Shown here piece by piece: positions 36,770-45,860 of a stretch of 57,576 nucleotides of DNA. The stretch is taken from assembly GCF_021246465.1 (NCBI RefSeq), contig NZ_JAHRHK010000002.1, positions 189,650-247,225 on the forward strand, read 5' to 3'. The translations under genes were made by a program, and so were the position numbers. Below the pieces are notes generated by a model. That model was not told the origin of the DNA and searched no databases. It saw only the letters and a list, made by a program, of their open reading frames with translations. Origin of the DNA: Nocardioides sp. R-C-SC26. Lineage in GTDB: Bacteria; Actinomycetota; Actinomycetes; Propionibacteriales; Nocardioidaceae. How positions within the stretch are numbered: the first letter of the stretch is position 1; each line of letters starts with the position of its first letter.

Positions 36770-37507
36770 GTGAGCAGCGGCCCGCCTCGAACCAACCTCC
36801 GGTCGACGCGTGGCCCCCTCGAGCCCGGGGTCTACTGGCGTCGGCGTCTCTTCGTCCTCGGCACGGTCGCCGCGCTCCTCTTCATCGCCGTGGACGTCGT
36901 GCGCGGGGATGAAGAGCCCGTGCCGGCGCCAGCGAGCGCATCGAAGGTCTCCAGCGAGCCCAGGCAGCAGGCCGGTGCGGAGTCCGACGAGGCGTCGTCG
37001 CAGGAGGAGACGACCGGGAAGCAGCGAGGACGCAAGGGGCGCCGGAACCAGAACGGCTCGACGCCGTCACCCACGCCCACCCCGGTGCTCGCGATGCCGA
37101 GCGGCCCCTGCGCCGAGGAGGACGTCGCCGTGAGTCCGCTGGTGGCCGGGGCCGTCGCCGGACGTCCGGTCACGATCACCCTGCAGATCCGCACCCTGGC
37201 ATCGCCCGCCTGCAACTGGAAGCTCAGCGCAGATCACCTGGCGCTCAAGATCACGCGCGGTGACCAGCAGGTCTGGGCCACCTGGCAGTGCCCGCGGCAG
37301 GTCCCCGACCAACTCGTGGTCGCGCGCCGCGACGTCACCACGACCGTCGAGTTCACCTGGAACGCCCGGTTCTCCGAGGCCGGATGCCCGCAGCAGATGG
37401 GATGGGCGCCGATCGGTGAGTACGGCGTCACCGCCGCCACGTTCGGCGGCGAGCCGATGGACACCACGTTCGATCTCGCCCAGCGAGTCGTCACCCGTCA
37501 GGGCTGA
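36770..37507 (+). CDS. membrane-anchored extracytoplasmic protein, function unknown
   Basis: The 245-aa product has a basic N terminus, one transmembrane segment (about 25-43, RRLFVLGTVAALLFIAVDVV), a long Ser/Glu/Pro/basic linker (about 45-107) and an extracytoplasmic domain with four Cys (PCAEEDVAV, SPACNW, WQCPRQ, EAGCPQQ) that probably form disulfides. The domain reads like an immunoglobulin-type beta fold, but I cannot name a family. GTG start; TACCGT (36758-36763) ends 6 bases upstream, so it is probably leaderless. It converges on disA across a repeat. Confidence 0.75.
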   Translation: MSSGPPRTNLRSTRGPLEPGVYWRRRLFVLGTVAALLFIAVDVVRGDEEPVPAPASASKVSSEPRQQAGAESDEASSQEETTGKQRGRKGRRNQNGSTPSPTPTPVLAMPSGPCAEEDVAVSPLVAGAVAGRPVTITLQIRTLASPACNWKLSADHLALKITRGDQQVWATWQCPRQVPDQLVVARRDVTTTVEFTWNARFSEAGCPQQMGWAPIGEYGVTAATFGGEPMDTTFDLAQRVVTRQG

Positions 37508-37558
37508 GGTGGCGAGGCACCCACGCCCTCGCCGAGCCAACCGGTTGTCGGCCCCTCG

Positions 37559-37652
37559 GCCATCGAGCTTGTCGAGATGCCGCGGGGGTCTCGACAAGCT
37601 CGACCACCGGGTCGGCCCTCGACCACCGGGTCGGCCCTCGACCACCGGGTCG
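37559..37652. repeat. palindromic repeat followed by a 19-bp tandem repeat
   Basis: CGAGCTTGTCGAGA (37564-37577) is perfectly complementary to TCTCGACAAGCTCG (37589-37602); with one further pair outside this gives a 15-bp stem and an 11-nt loop. From 37601 a 19-bp unit with core CGACCACCGGGTCGG repeats 2.7 times to 37652. It lies between the convergent unknown gene and disA and could act as a bidirectional terminator. Confidence 0.85.
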
Positions 37653-37665
37653 CTTGGCCTGACGC

Positions 37666-38748
37666 TCAGACGTAGCGTTCGAGGATCGTCGACTCCGCGA
37701 GGCGGCTGAGCCCCTCGCGCACGCTGCGGGCACGCAGCTCGCCGACGCCCTCGACCGCCTGCAGGTCGTCGATGCCGGCAGAGAGCAGCTTCTGCAGGGT
37801 GCCGAAGTGGTCGACCAGGCGGTCCACCACCGGTGCCGGGAGGCGCGGGACCTTCGTCAGCAGGCGATACCCACGGGGAGCGACCGCGCCGTCGAGGTGC
37901 TCGGCGGTACCCAGCCCGAGCACCTTCGCGGTCGCGGCGGGGTCGACGAGCTCGGTCGGGGAGAGCGCCTCGAGCTTGGCCAGCAGTACCTCGGGCGGCT
38001 TGACCCGACGGCCGTTGGGCACGTAGTCGCGGATCACGAGCTCGCGCTCGGCGTCCACGCCGGTGATCAGCTCCTCCAACTGCAGGGAGAGCAGCCGCCC
38101 GTCGGTGCCGAGCTCGAGCACGTAGTCCTCGATCTCGCGGGCGATGCGGGTCACCATCTCCAGCCGCTGGGCGACCACGGCGACATCACGCACGGTGACC
38201 AGGTCCTCGATCTCCAACGCCGACAAGGTGCTCGACACCTCGTCGAGCCGCAGCTTGTAGCGCTCGAGCGTCGCCAGGGCCTGGTTGGCGCGGGTCAGGA
38301 TCTGGCCGGAGTCCTCCAGCACGTGGCGGGTCTCGCCGACGTAGGCGGCGATGATCTGCATCGACTGCGACACCGAGATGACGGGGTAGCCGGTCTGGCG
38401 GGCGACGCGGTCGGCGGTGCGGTGCCGGGTGCCGGTCTCGTCCGACGGGATGGTGATGTCGGGCATCAGGTGCACGGCGGCGCGGCTGATGCGCGTGATG
38501 TCGCGGTCGACGATGATCCCACCGTCCATCTTGGCCAACTCGCGCAGGCCCGTCGCGGTGAACGGCACGTCGAGCGCGAAACCACCAGTGGTGATCGACT
38601 CGACGACGCGGTCGTGGCCGAGCACGATGAGCGCCCCGGTGCGCCCGCGCAGGATCCGCTCGAGGCCGTCGCGGAGCGCGGTTCCCGGGGCGATCAGGGC
38701 GAGCGTCTCGCGCAGCCGCTCCTGCTCCTCGGTGCGCACGGTGGTCAT
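37666..38748 (-). CDS. disA: DNA integrity scanning protein, diadenylate cyclase DisA
   Basis: Makes c-di-AMP and scans DNA for branched structures. The 360-aa product matches the family end to end: [18 protein letters not shown], the cyclase core with KMDGGIIVD (72-81) and [22 protein letters not shown] (RHR at 108-110), a helical linker, and C-terminal HhH motifs ([29 protein letters not shown]). The usual DGA catalytic motif reads DGG here (D75-G76-G77); the Asp is kept. TAGGGT ends 6 bases before the ATG on the minus strand. disA sits beside radA, as in many bacteria. Confidence 0.96.
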   Translation of the reverse strand: MTTVRTEEQERLRETLALIAPGTALRDGLERILRGRTGALIVLGHDRVVESITTGGFALDVPFTATGLRELAKMDGGIIVDRDITRISRAAVHLMPDITIPSDETGTRHRTADRVARQTGYPVISVSQSMQIIAAYVGETRHVLEDSGQILTRANQALATLERYKLRLDEVSSTLSALEIEDLVTVRDVAVVAQRLEMVTRIAREIEDYVLELGTDGRLLSLQLEELITGVDAERELVIRDYVPNGRRVKPPEVLLAKLEALSPTELVDPAATAKVLGLGTAEHLDGAVAPRGYRLLTKVPRLPAPVVDRLVDHFGTLQKLLSAGIDDLQAVEGVGELRARSVREGLSRLAESTILERYV

Positions 38749-38823
38749 GGCAGAACCCTAGTGCCGCGTTCGCGAAAACTCGGAGAGGTTATGCGCCTGC
38801 CGGTGGCACGCCTACGTCGGCCT

Positions 38824-40194
38824 TCACAGCAGACGCAGACCCTCCAGCGCTTCGTGCAGGTTCGGCACCTGCACGACCTTCATGCCGGCGTGCTCGGTGG
38901 CCTCGGTCCTCCCGCGATCCGGGGGCGCCGGCACGACGGCGAGCGCGAAGCCCAGCCGGGCGGCCTCGGCCAGGCGTTGAGGGAGGTCGCGCACCCGGCG
39001 CAGCTCACCCGAGAGTCCGAGCTCACCCATCGCGACGACGCCGCGCGGCGTGGGCTTGCCCGACGTCGCCGATGCGACCGCGATGGCGACGGCGAGATCG
39101 CTCGCGGGCTCCTGCAGACGCGCACCACCGACGGTGGACGCGAAGACGTCGTGGGAGTGCAGCCGAAGTCCGGCATGCTGCTGTATCACCGCGAGCACCA
39201 TCGCCAGGCGCGAACCGTCCAGCCCCGACGTCGTCCGGCGCGGCCGCTCCAACGGTGAGGGCGCGACCAGTGCTTGCACCTCGGCCAGGAGTGGACGTCG
39301 TCCTTCCATGGTGACGGCGACGCAGGTGCCGGTGACCTCGCTGCGGTGTTGCTCGACGAAGAGTCCGGTGGGGTCGGACACGGCGGCGATGCCGTCGGGG
39401 CCGAGATCGAAGCAGCCGACCTCGTCGACAGGACCGAAGCGGTTCTTCACCGCCCGGACCATGCGGAAGCGCGAGTCGCGATCGCCCTCGAAGTAGAGGA
39501 CGACGTCGACCAGGTGCTCCAGCACGCGGGGGCCGGCGATCGAGCCGTCCTTGGTGACGTGGCCGACGATCACGGTGGCGATGCCGCGGGTCTTGGCCAT
39601 CCTCACCAGCGCCGCCGACACCTCCTTGACCTGGGTGACTCCGCCGGGTGCGCCGTCGCTGCCGCTGGCACCGATGGTCTGCACGGAGTCGACCACGAGC
39701 AGGCTCGGGCGGACGTCCTCGATGTGGGTCAGGACGGCACCGAGATCGGTCTCGGCGGCGAGGTAGAGCTCGTCGTGGATCCCGCCGGTCCGGTCGGCGC
39801 GCAACCGCACCTGACTGGCGGACTCCTCGCCGGTGACATAGAGGACGCGCTGCTTGGTGCGTGCGGTCTGGGCGGCGACTTCCAGGAGCAGCGTGCTCTT
39901 GCCGACGCCGGGTTCGCCCGCGAGCAGGATCGCGGCACCGGGCACGAGGCCACCGCCGAGGACCCGGTCGAGCTCGGCGACGCCGCTGGCCCGGAACGTC
40001 GCATCGGTGCGCGGGACCTCGCCGATCGGCACCGCCTTCGCGGTGACGGGGGCGGCTGCGGTGCGCAGGGCGGGCGTGCCGGCCTCGACGACCGATCCCC
40101 AGGCCTGGCACTCGCCGCATCGGCCGACCCACTTGCCGGTCTGCCAGCCGCACTCGGAGCAGGTGTACTGCGCGCGTGCGACTGCCTTGGCCAT
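38824..40194 (-). CDS. radA: DNA repair protein RadA (Sms)
   Basis: Helicase-like RecA paralogue that processes recombination intermediates. The 456-aa product has an N-terminal zinc finger (C12, C15, C26, C29 in YTCSECGWQTGKWVGRCGEC), Walker A GEPGVGKST at 93-101, the RadA-specific KNRFG (VKNRFGPVDEVGCFD) and a C-terminal Lon-protease-like domain (DLAVAIAVASATSGKP, MGELGLSGELR). The frame is open to 40398, but the ATG at 40194 starts the conserved sequence and has TACCGT 7 bases upstream on the minus strand, so it is probably leaderless. Confidence 0.96.
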   Translation of the reverse strand: MAKAVARAQYTCSECGWQTGKWVGRCGECQAWGSVVEAGTPALRTAAAPVTAKAVPIGEVPRTDATFRASGVAELDRVLGGGLVPGAAILLAGEPGVGKSTLLLEVAAQTARTKQRVLYVTGEESASQVRLRADRTGGIHDELYLAAETDLGAVLTHIEDVRPSLLVVDSVQTIGASGSDGAPGGVTQVKEVSAALVRMAKTRGIATVIVGHVTKDGSIAGPRVLEHLVDVVLYFEGDRDSRFRMVRAVKNRFGPVDEVGCFDLGPDGIAAVSDPTGLFVEQHRSEVTGTCVAVTMEGRRPLLAEVQALVAPSPLERPRRTTSGLDGSRLAMVLAVIQQHAGLRLHSHDVFASTVGGARLQEPASDLAVAIAVASATSGKPTPRGVVAMGELGLSGELRRVRDLPQRLAEAARLGFALAVVPAPPDRGRTEATEHAGMKVVQVPNLHEALEGLRLL

Positions 40195-40279
40195 GACCAG
40201 GACGGTAGAGCAGGGTGCCGACACCCTGGCCGCCTGGCGGCGTATGCTGCGCTTGGATCGTTCACAAAGGAGCCCGGCC

Positions 40280-41344
40280 GTGGCCGTTCCCGCCCGCAGC
40301 ACCCGTCCGGCCCCGCGGCACGTCGCGGCGCCGACGCTCGCCGACGTCGCCGAACGCGCGGGGGTCTCCCGGCAGACGGTGTCGAATGCCGTCAACAACC
40401 CCGATCTGCTCCGCCCCGAGACGTTGATGCGCGTGCAGGAGGCGATCGAGACCCTCGGCTACGTGCCCAACCGCGCCGCGCGCAATCTGCGCACCCGTGC
40501 CTCGAACCTGATCGGGTTGAGGCTCAGCCCGATCTGGGAGGGCACCGCCAGCACCGCGATGGACCGGTTCGTCCACTCGTTGGTATGGGCCTCGCGCGAG
40601 GCCGGCTACCACCTGCTGCTCTTCTCCGACGACGCTCCGTTCACGCGCGATCCCGGCCCGATGGCGGGCTACGACGACCTCCTGCGTTCCACCGCTGTCG
40701 ACGCCTTCGTCGTCACCGACACCTTCTTGGGCAACCCCCAGGCGGCCTGGCTGCGCGAGCGGCGCGCTCCGTTCGTGGCGTTCGGACGTCCGTGGGACGA
40801 CGACGCCGCACGCCATCCGTGGGTCGACGTCGACGGTGCGGCGGGTACCAGTGCGGCGACCGAGCACCTGATCGAGCGCGGGCACACCCGGATCGCGTGG
40901 ATCGGCTGGCGCAAGGACTCCCACCTCGGCGAGGACCGTCGATCCGGATGGACACGTGCCATGCACGGTCACCACCTGTCCACCTCCGGACTGGCCTCGC
41001 GGGTCGAGGACACCGTGGCCAGCGGTCGCGAGGCCAGTGCGGTGATGTTGGACGACGCCGCACCCACCGCGTTCGTCTGCGCCTCCGACACCCTGGCGAT
41101 GGGGGTGCTGCACACGCTGGCCGAGCGAGGACTCCATGCCGGGCAGGACGTGGCCGTCGTCGGCTTCGACGACTCCCAGGTCGCCCAGGTCGTGCACCCC
41201 GGACTGACCTCGGTACGTCAGCCCCTGGAGGAGGTCGCCCTCGCGCTGGTGAGGGCGTTGGAGGACCTGCTCGCGACCCCGTCGGTCGTCGCGCCCGCGC
41301 AGCTCCTGGCGCCGTCGCTGGTGGTGCGGCCCTCCAGCGGCTGA
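40280..41344 (+). CDS. LacI family transcriptional regulator
   Basis: The 354-aa repressor has an N-terminal helix-turn-helix (TLADVAERAGVSRQTVSNAVNN), a hinge LGYVPNRAARNLRTRASNLIGL and a periplasmic-binding-like sensor domain (FVCASDTLAMGVL, VAVVGFDDSQVAQ, LTSVRQPLEEV). The GTG start has AAAGGAG (40266-40272) seven bases upstream. The frame is open from 39854 on the opposite side of radA. No sugar-utilisation genes lie next to it, so its effector and targets are unknown; the adjacent leftward methyltransferase is not an obvious target. Confidence 0.9.
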   Translation: MAVPARSTRPAPRHVAAPTLADVAERAGVSRQTVSNAVNNPDLLRPETLMRVQEAIETLGYVPNRAARNLRTRASNLIGLRLSPIWEGTASTAMDRFVHSLVWASREAGYHLLLFSDDAPFTRDPGPMAGYDDLLRSTAVDAFVVTDTFLGNPQAAWLRERRAPFVAFGRPWDDDAARHPWVDVDGAAGTSAATEHLIERGHTRIAWIGWRKDSHLGEDRRSGWTRAMHGHHLSTSGLASRVEDTVASGREASAVMLDDAAPTAFVCASDTLAMGVLHTLAERGLHAGQDVAVVGFDDSQVAQVVHPGLTSVRQPLEEVALALVRALEDLLATPSVVAPAQLLAPSLVVRPSSG

Positions 41345-41374
41345 GGCCGGCGCCGCGGCAGGGAGACGCGGGCG

Positions 41375-42082
41375 TCAGTAGGTCCGCGTCCAGAGGTTGA
41401 CGGCATAGTCGACGGCGAGGCCGTCGTGGTGGGCGAGGATCCAGTCGGCGGTCGCCGGAGGGAACTCGATCCTGACGACGGCCTCGAGGTCGGTGCGCGA
41501 GTCGAACCGCCAGCCCATGTCGACGCTGCGGCGCTGCCAACCTCGGGTGGAGAAGAACCGCTCGATCGTCGCGGGGGAGGGCAGATGAGGGAATCCCCTG
41601 CGGAACCAGGCGCCGAAGGTCGAGCGTGAGGCGTCGTTGTCGATGATCATCGCCGTGCCGCCACGTCGGACGACCCGGTCGAGTTCCGTCAGGCCCGGTT
41701 CGCACCCCGGGCCGAAGAAGTAGGCCCAGCGGGCGTGCACGACGTCGACGGAGGAATCGGGCAGGGGAAGGCGTTGCGCAGCGCCGGGCAGCAGGCGCAC
41801 GTGGGGGTGGGCGCGGGTACGTCGCGCCGCGATCGTCAGCAGGTCCGGGTGGGGCTCGACGCCGATCACCTCGGCCGCGTCCGCGGCGAAGAGGGGGAGA
41901 TGGAAGCCGGTACCGCAGCCGAGGTCGAGCAGCGTGCGTCCCGACCAGTCCGCGGCGTCCCGCATGGCCTGCCACAACACGCCGTCAGGGTCGACGGCGC
42001 GGTTCTCCACCTCGTAGGTCTCGGGGTGCCGCCAGATGTTGGCGCTCTCGATGGCGCCACGCACCGGGCGTGAGCGCGTCAC
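41375..42082 (-). CDS. class I SAM-dependent methyltransferase
   Basis: Predicted small-molecule methyltransferase of about 235 aa. Motif I is TLLDLGCGTGFHLPLF, followed by the acidic loop VIGVEPHPDLL, then LPLPDSSVDVVHARWAYFFGPG (motif II/III region) and LTELDRVVRRGGTAMIIDND. The substrate is unknown. The start is uncertain: GTG at 42082 lies 26 bp after the VOC gene stop, and GTG at 42064 would remove six residues. Neither has a clear Shine-Dalgarno. Probably transcribed with the VOC gene. Confidence 0.82.
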   Translation of the reverse strand: MTRSRPVRGAIESANIWRHPETYEVENRAVDPDGVLWQAMRDAADWSGRTLLDLGCGTGFHLPLFAADAAEVIGVEPHPDLLTIAARRTRAHPHVRLLPGAAQRLPLPDSSVDVVHARWAYFFGPGCEPGLTELDRVVRRGGTAMIIDNDASRSTFGAWFRRGFPHLPSPATIERFFSTRGWQRRSVDMGWRFDSRTDLEAVVRIEFPPATADWILAHHDGLAVDYAVNLWTRTY

Positions 42083-42108
42083 CGATCGGCAGGTCGAGCC
42101 GATGACGA

Positions 42109-42750
42109 TCAGATCCGGACGAGTCCGCCGGCGCACTCGAACTGGGCGGCCAGGATGCCGGGCGTGCCGTGCGGGGCGACCCACTCGACCTTGACGTCCT
42201 CCAGCGGCGCCTCGACGGTCTCGCCGAGCCACTCGCTGACGCGGAGCGGGTCGCCGGCGATCTCCAGGCAGGCGAGCGCGGGGGCGTCGTCGGCCGGGTG
42301 GGAGTAGGGGCGCAGGCCCGAGTCCACGGTCCACTGGATGAAGAACGGCAGCTGCGGGTCCGCGATCAGGCCGTTGACGCCGATCTGCTTCCAGGTCAGC
42401 TCGGTGCCGTCGGGACGGTGCCGGTTGCCCGGAACCGCGGCGCGGCCCAGTCGCTCCTCCACCGGCGTGATGTCGGAGACCGCCACGACCCAGCCCAGCC
42501 AGCCGCCACCGAGGGCCGAACGCGCCTTGACCGCCTGGCCGAACGGCGCCTTGTCCGAGGCCGGGTGGTCGAGGGCCTCGACGATCTCGAGGTAGGTGTG
42601 GTCGGCCAGTGCGAGCGTGACGTTGCGGGTGCCGAAGCGCGGGTGGATGCCGCCGTCGGTGAAGCTGGCGCCGAGCAGGGCGCCGATGCGCTCCGCGGTG
42701 GCGTTGAGACCATCAGGTCCGGCGGCGTACGACAGATGGTCGAGATGCAT
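42109..42750 (-). CDS. VOC/glyoxalase-like domain protein
   Basis: The 213-aa protein opens MHLDHLSYAAGPDGLNATAERIGALLG, the usual start of glyoxalase-like (VOC) proteins with a metal-type His, followed by GTRNVTLALADHTYLEIVEAL. The middle and C-terminal parts repeat beta-alpha patterns but lack an obvious second catalytic set. The function is unknown. The start is taken at 42750 rather than the ATG at 42759 because GAGAAT ends 7 bases upstream, as in the leaderless genes here; this is a soft argument. Confidence 0.75.
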   Translation of the reverse strand: MHLDHLSYAAGPDGLNATAERIGALLGASFTDGGIHPRFGTRNVTLALADHTYLEIVEALDHPASDKAPFGQAVKARSALGGGWLGWVVAVSDITPVEERLGRAAVPGNRHRPDGTELTWKQIGVNGLIADPQLPFFIQWTVDSGLRPYSHPADDAPALACLEIAGDPLRVSEWLGETVEAPLEDVKVEWVAPHGTPGILAAQFECAGGLVRI

Positions 42751-42953
42751 GCGGACCATTCTCAGCGCTCACTCAGGCGGAGCGGACGTCGGGGTCGAGG
42801 TGTCTTGACGTCGAGAGGTCGCGGTGTGTGCGGATGGCTCACCTGCGGTGAGTGGGTACCTCGCCGGGTGTCGGCGCGCGCGCTCCGGCTTCGTGCCTCA
42901 GCCGGAGCGCTTGCTCGACCTTCGCCCACGCGGTGACCGCTCGTCCCTCGCGG

Positions 42954-43715
42954 TCACCGCGGGCTCGCCGGATGGAGGGCGAGCAGGGAACGGGACCGCA
43001 CGTGCGCTTCGCAGTGTCGCACCAACTCGTCGTAGGCGGTCTGCCCCATGAGCGCCACGAGCTCGGGCGCGTGGGTGATGAAGACCGGCTCGGCGGCGAC
43101 GTGGGCGTCGGTGTTGCCCGAGCAGTACCAGTCAAGATCGTGTCCGCCGGGTCCCCAACCGCGCCGGTCGTACTCGGTGATGGTGACCTCGGTGTAGGTC
43201 GAGCCGTCCTGTCGTTCGACCTCGCGGAACAGACGCCGGATCGGGAGCTGCCAGCAGACGTCCGGCTTCGTCTCGACATGCTCACGACCCTGGCGGATCG
43301 CCAGGCTGTGCAGGGCGCAGCCGGCGCCGGCCACGGAACCCTCACGATTGGCGAACACGCATGCCTGCTGCCCGTCGACGACGTGCACCCGGGTCTTGCG
43401 CTCACCGTCCTCGTCCTTCTCCACCCAGTCATCCGTCCTGACTGTGCGTCCCGGGTGGAACTGCCAGGTGGTCTCGTCGAGTTGGGCCACGAAGCCGGCG
43501 ACGCGCTGCTCGTCCGCCTCGTCGGCGAAGTGCGCGCCCAGCGTGCAGCACCCGACGTCGGGCGCGTCGGCGTAGATGCCCTGACACCCCGAGCCGAAGA
43601 TGCAGGTGAAGCTGCTGGTGAGCCAGGTCAGGTCGCACCGCATCATCTCGGAGTCGTCGGCGGGATTCACGAACTCCACGAAGGCACGCGGGAACACCAG
43701 ATCGACCTCGGCCAC
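42954..43715 (-). CDS. conserved cysteine-rich protein, function unknown
   Basis: The 253-aa product has many cysteines, including [62 protein letters not shown] and RHCEAH. The spacing suggests a metal or iron-sulfur site, but I cannot name the cofactor. I recall similar proteins (DUF3109-like) being widespread in actinobacteria, with low certainty. The start is the GTG at 43715: TAGCCT (43728-43723) ends 7 bases upstream on the minus strand. It is divergent from the ppx/gppA gene. Confidence 0.72.
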   Translation of the reverse strand: MAEVDLVFPRAFVEFVNPADDSEMMRCDLTWLTSSFTCIFGSGCQGIYADAPDVGCCTLGAHFADEADEQRVAGFVAQLDETTWQFHPGRTVRTDDWVEKDEDGERKTRVHVVDGQQACVFANREGSVAGAGCALHSLAIRQGREHVETKPDVCWQLPIRRLFREVERQDGSTYTEVTITEYDRRGWGPGGHDLDWYCSGNTDAHVAAEPVFITHAPELVALMGQTAYDELVRHCEAHVRSRSLLALHPASPR

Positions 43716-43858
43716 GGGGATCAGGCTACGGGCCGGCCCGGCGTGGACCCGACAGGCTCGTCCACCAGGGGCGGCGGGCCTCGGGCACCTCGACGATCGT
43801 GGGGTGCCGACGTCGGGCACCTCCACTGGTGGCGGCAGGCGAGGAGTAGCGTTGCCGT

Positions 43859-44833
43859 ATGCGTCTGGGAGTGCTGGACATCGGTTCCAACACCGGCCAT
43901 CTACTGGTCGTCGACGCCCACGACGGTGCGGCGCCGCTGCCGGCCTACTCGTACAAGCAGCCGCTCCGGCTCGCCGAGCATCTCGACGAGGACGGCGCCG
44001 TCAGTGCGACCGGCATCGATGCGTTGACGCGCTTCACGGCCGAGGCACTCGTGGTCGCCGAGGAGAAGGGGTGCGAGGAGTTGCTCTCCTTCGCCACGTC
44101 CGCGGTGCGCGACGCCGTGAACTCCGACGCCGTGCTGGCCCACGTCCGCGAGCGCACGGGAGTCGACATCGCGGTGCTCTCGGGCGAGGACGAGGCACGT
44201 CTGACGTTCCTCGCCGTACGCCGGTGGTTCGGCTGGTCGGCCGGCCGCCTCGCCGTCTTCGACATCGGCGGCGGCTCGCTGGAGATCGCGGCCGGCGGCG
44301 ACGAGCGTCCCGACGTCGCATGGTCGCTTCCGCTGGGAGCCGCCCGCCTGGCTCGTGCCCATTTCGACGGCGCTCAGGACGAGTCGGGTCTGCGCGCCAT
44401 CCGCAAGCAGATCCGCACCGAGATCGCCCGCGACGCCGGCAACCTGCTGCGCGCCGGCACGCCGCACCGGGCCGCCGCGACGTCGAAGACGTTCCGCTCG
44501 CTGGCTCGCATCTGCGGTGCCGCACCGTCCGGTGAGGGAGCGCTGGTTCCGCGCGCGCTGCCGCTCGCCGAGCTCCGTGCCTGGATCCCCAAGCTGGTCG
44601 CGATGAGCGGTGAGGAGCTGGCAGAGCTACCGGGCGTCTCGCCGAGTCGCACCCATCAGATCGTGCCGGGCGCGCTCGTGGCCGAGGCGTGCATGGACAT
44701 CTTCGACCTGACCGCGCTCGAGGTCTGCCCGTGGGCCTTGCGCGAGGGAGTCATCCTCGAGCGGATCGACCGCTTCAGCGTGGCCTCGGTCGACGCCGAC
44801 CACCCGGCCGTCGCGGCGCAGCCGACGCAGTGA
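43859..44833 (+). CDS. ppx: Ppx/GppA family exopolyphosphatase
   Basis: Hydrolyses polyphosphate or pppGpp. The 324-aa product has only the two actin-like ATPase subdomains ([16 protein letters not shown] with the phosphate-1 loop, [44 protein letters not shown] for phosphate 2), so it is the short single-module form, like mycobacterial Ppx1. Substrate choice between polyP and pppGpp cannot be told from sequence. TAGCGT (43847-43852) ends 6 bases before the ATG, so it is probably leaderless. The next gene overlaps its stop by four bases (GTGA). Confidence 0.9.
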   Translation: MRLGVLDIGSNTGHLLVVDAHDGAAPLPAYSYKQPLRLAEHLDEDGAVSATGIDALTRFTAEALVVAEEKGCEELLSFATSAVRDAVNSDAVLAHVRERTGVDIAVLSGEDEARLTFLAVRRWFGWSAGRLAVFDIGGGSLEIAAGGDERPDVAWSLPLGAARLARAHFDGAQDESGLRAIRKQIRTEIARDAGNLLRAGTPHRAAATSKTFRSLARICGAAPSGEGALVPRALPLAELRAWIPKLVAMSGEELAELPGVSPSRTHQIVPGALVAEACMDIFDLTALEVCPWALREGVILERIDRFSVASVDADHPAVAAQPTQ

Positions 44834-45666
44834 CCCGCATCGGGCTGTCCACGTCCTCGGTCTATCCCGAGTCGACCGCCCACGCCTTCGGCTACGCGGC
44901 GGAGGTGGGATACGACGCCGTCGAGGTGATGGTCGGCATCGACGCGCTGAGCCAGCAGACCACCGCGGTGCGTCAGCTCAGCGAGCACCACGGAGTGCCG
45001 GTGTGCGCGGTGCACGCCCCCTGTCTGCTCTTCACCCAACGGGTCTGGGGCACCGAGCCCTGGGGCAAGCTGCAGCGCTCGGCCGAGATGGCCCATGCGC
45101 TCGATGCCGAGGTCGTGGTGGTGCACCCGCCGTTCCGGTGGCAGAAGGAGTACGCGCGCGACTTCGTCGACGGCATCGCGGCCCTGGAGAACTCCACCGG
45201 CATCCGGTTCGCGGTGGAGAACATGTATCCCTGGCGGGCCACGAAGCGGCGCGGAGCGGAGATGTACCTGCCGGGTTGGGACCCGTCCGACGAGCCGTAC
45301 GCCAACACCACCATCGACCTCTCCCACGCCGCGATCGCCCACGACGACGTCGTCGAGATGGCCGACCGGCTCGGCGACCGGCTGCGCCACGTGCACCTGA
45401 CCGACGGCACCGGCTCGGCCAAGGACGAGCACCTGGTACCCGGCCGTGGGCACATGCGGGCCGCAGAGTTCCTCCGGCACATCGCGACGACCGGTTTCGA
45501 GGGCGACATCGTGCTCGAGATCAACACCCGTCGCTGCGCTACCCGGGAGGAGCGCGAACTCGACCTGCGCGAGTCGCTCGAGTTCGCCCGCACGCACTTC
45601 CGCGCCGCTGGCGAGCCGTCGACGGGGAATCCGGCGCCGAGCGAGGCGGGCGAGCAGGCCCCGTAG
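44830..45666 (+). CDS. TIM-barrel sugar phosphate isomerase/epimerase family protein (AP endonuclease 2-like fold)
   Basis: The 278-aa product has the xylose isomerase-like barrel pattern: [14 protein letters not shown] at strand 1, [22 protein letters not shown] (metal Glu), TTIDLSHAA (Asp, His), [11 protein letters not shown] (His) and [11 protein letters not shown] (Glu). These supply the metal site typical of the fold. The reaction is unknown. The GTG start overlaps the ppx stop, so the two are co-translated; mycobacteria keep a similar ppx1 - TIM-barrel - proC neighbourhood. A MITE-like element begins 17 bp after its stop. Confidence 0.85.
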   Translation: MTRIGLSTSSVYPESTAHAFGYAAEVGYDAVEVMVGIDALSQQTTAVRQLSEHHGVPVCAVHAPCLLFTQRVWGTEPWGKLQRSAEMAHALDAEVVVVHPPFRWQKEYARDFVDGIAALENSTGIRFAVENMYPWRATKRRGAEMYLPGWDPSDEPYANTTIDLSHAAIAHDDVVEMADRLGDRLRHVHLTDGTGSAKDEHLVPGRGHMRAAEFLRHIATTGFEGDIVLEINTRRCATREERELDLRESLEFARTHFRAAGEPSTGNPAPSEAGEQAP

Positions 45667-45683
45667 GGGTGCGGCCAGATCAC

Positions 45684-45850
45684 CTAGTGGTGCGTCCGAG
45701 AAGTTCTGAACGGTTCGCGTGCTCCCGGTGCGTGCAGCGCAAGGCGCCGGCGCGCAGCCATACCGGGTTGTCTTGCAAGCGTCGGCAACGCCGCGGGGTG
45801 CGTGCCGGGGGTGCGCGAAGCGCATCAGAACTTCGTGGACGTGCCACTAG
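45684..45850. mobile_element. MITE-like palindromic element with imperfect terminal inverted repeats and CTAG at both ends
   Basis: The left end, CTAGTGGTGCGTCCGAGAAG followed by TTCTGA, mirrors the right end read backwards, CTAGTGGCACGTCCACGAAG followed by TTCTGA (about 22 of 26 positions). CTAG at 45684-45687 and 45847-45850 could be a 4-bp target duplication, as IS5-like transposases make. The 167-bp body is partly self-complementary beyond the ends and encodes no transposase. The right CTAG overlaps the -10 of the proline dehydrogenase gene. Confidence 0.6.
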
Positions 45851-45853
45851 CCT
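45848..45853 (+). promoter_or_regulatory. -10 element of the proline dehydrogenase gene, overlapping the right end of the MITE-like element
   Basis: TAGCCT ends 7 bases before the ATG at 45861. Its first three bases belong to the CTAG at the element boundary. Everything upstream of them, including any -35, is element sequence. Confidence 0.5.
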
Positions 45854-45860
45854 GGGCACC

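Noticed and set aside
43727..43850. Degenerate copy of the palindromic repeat before ppx (GACAGGCTCGTCCACC)
   Set aside because: Only about 16 of 20 positions match one arm and no partner arm is present, so family membership is not secure.
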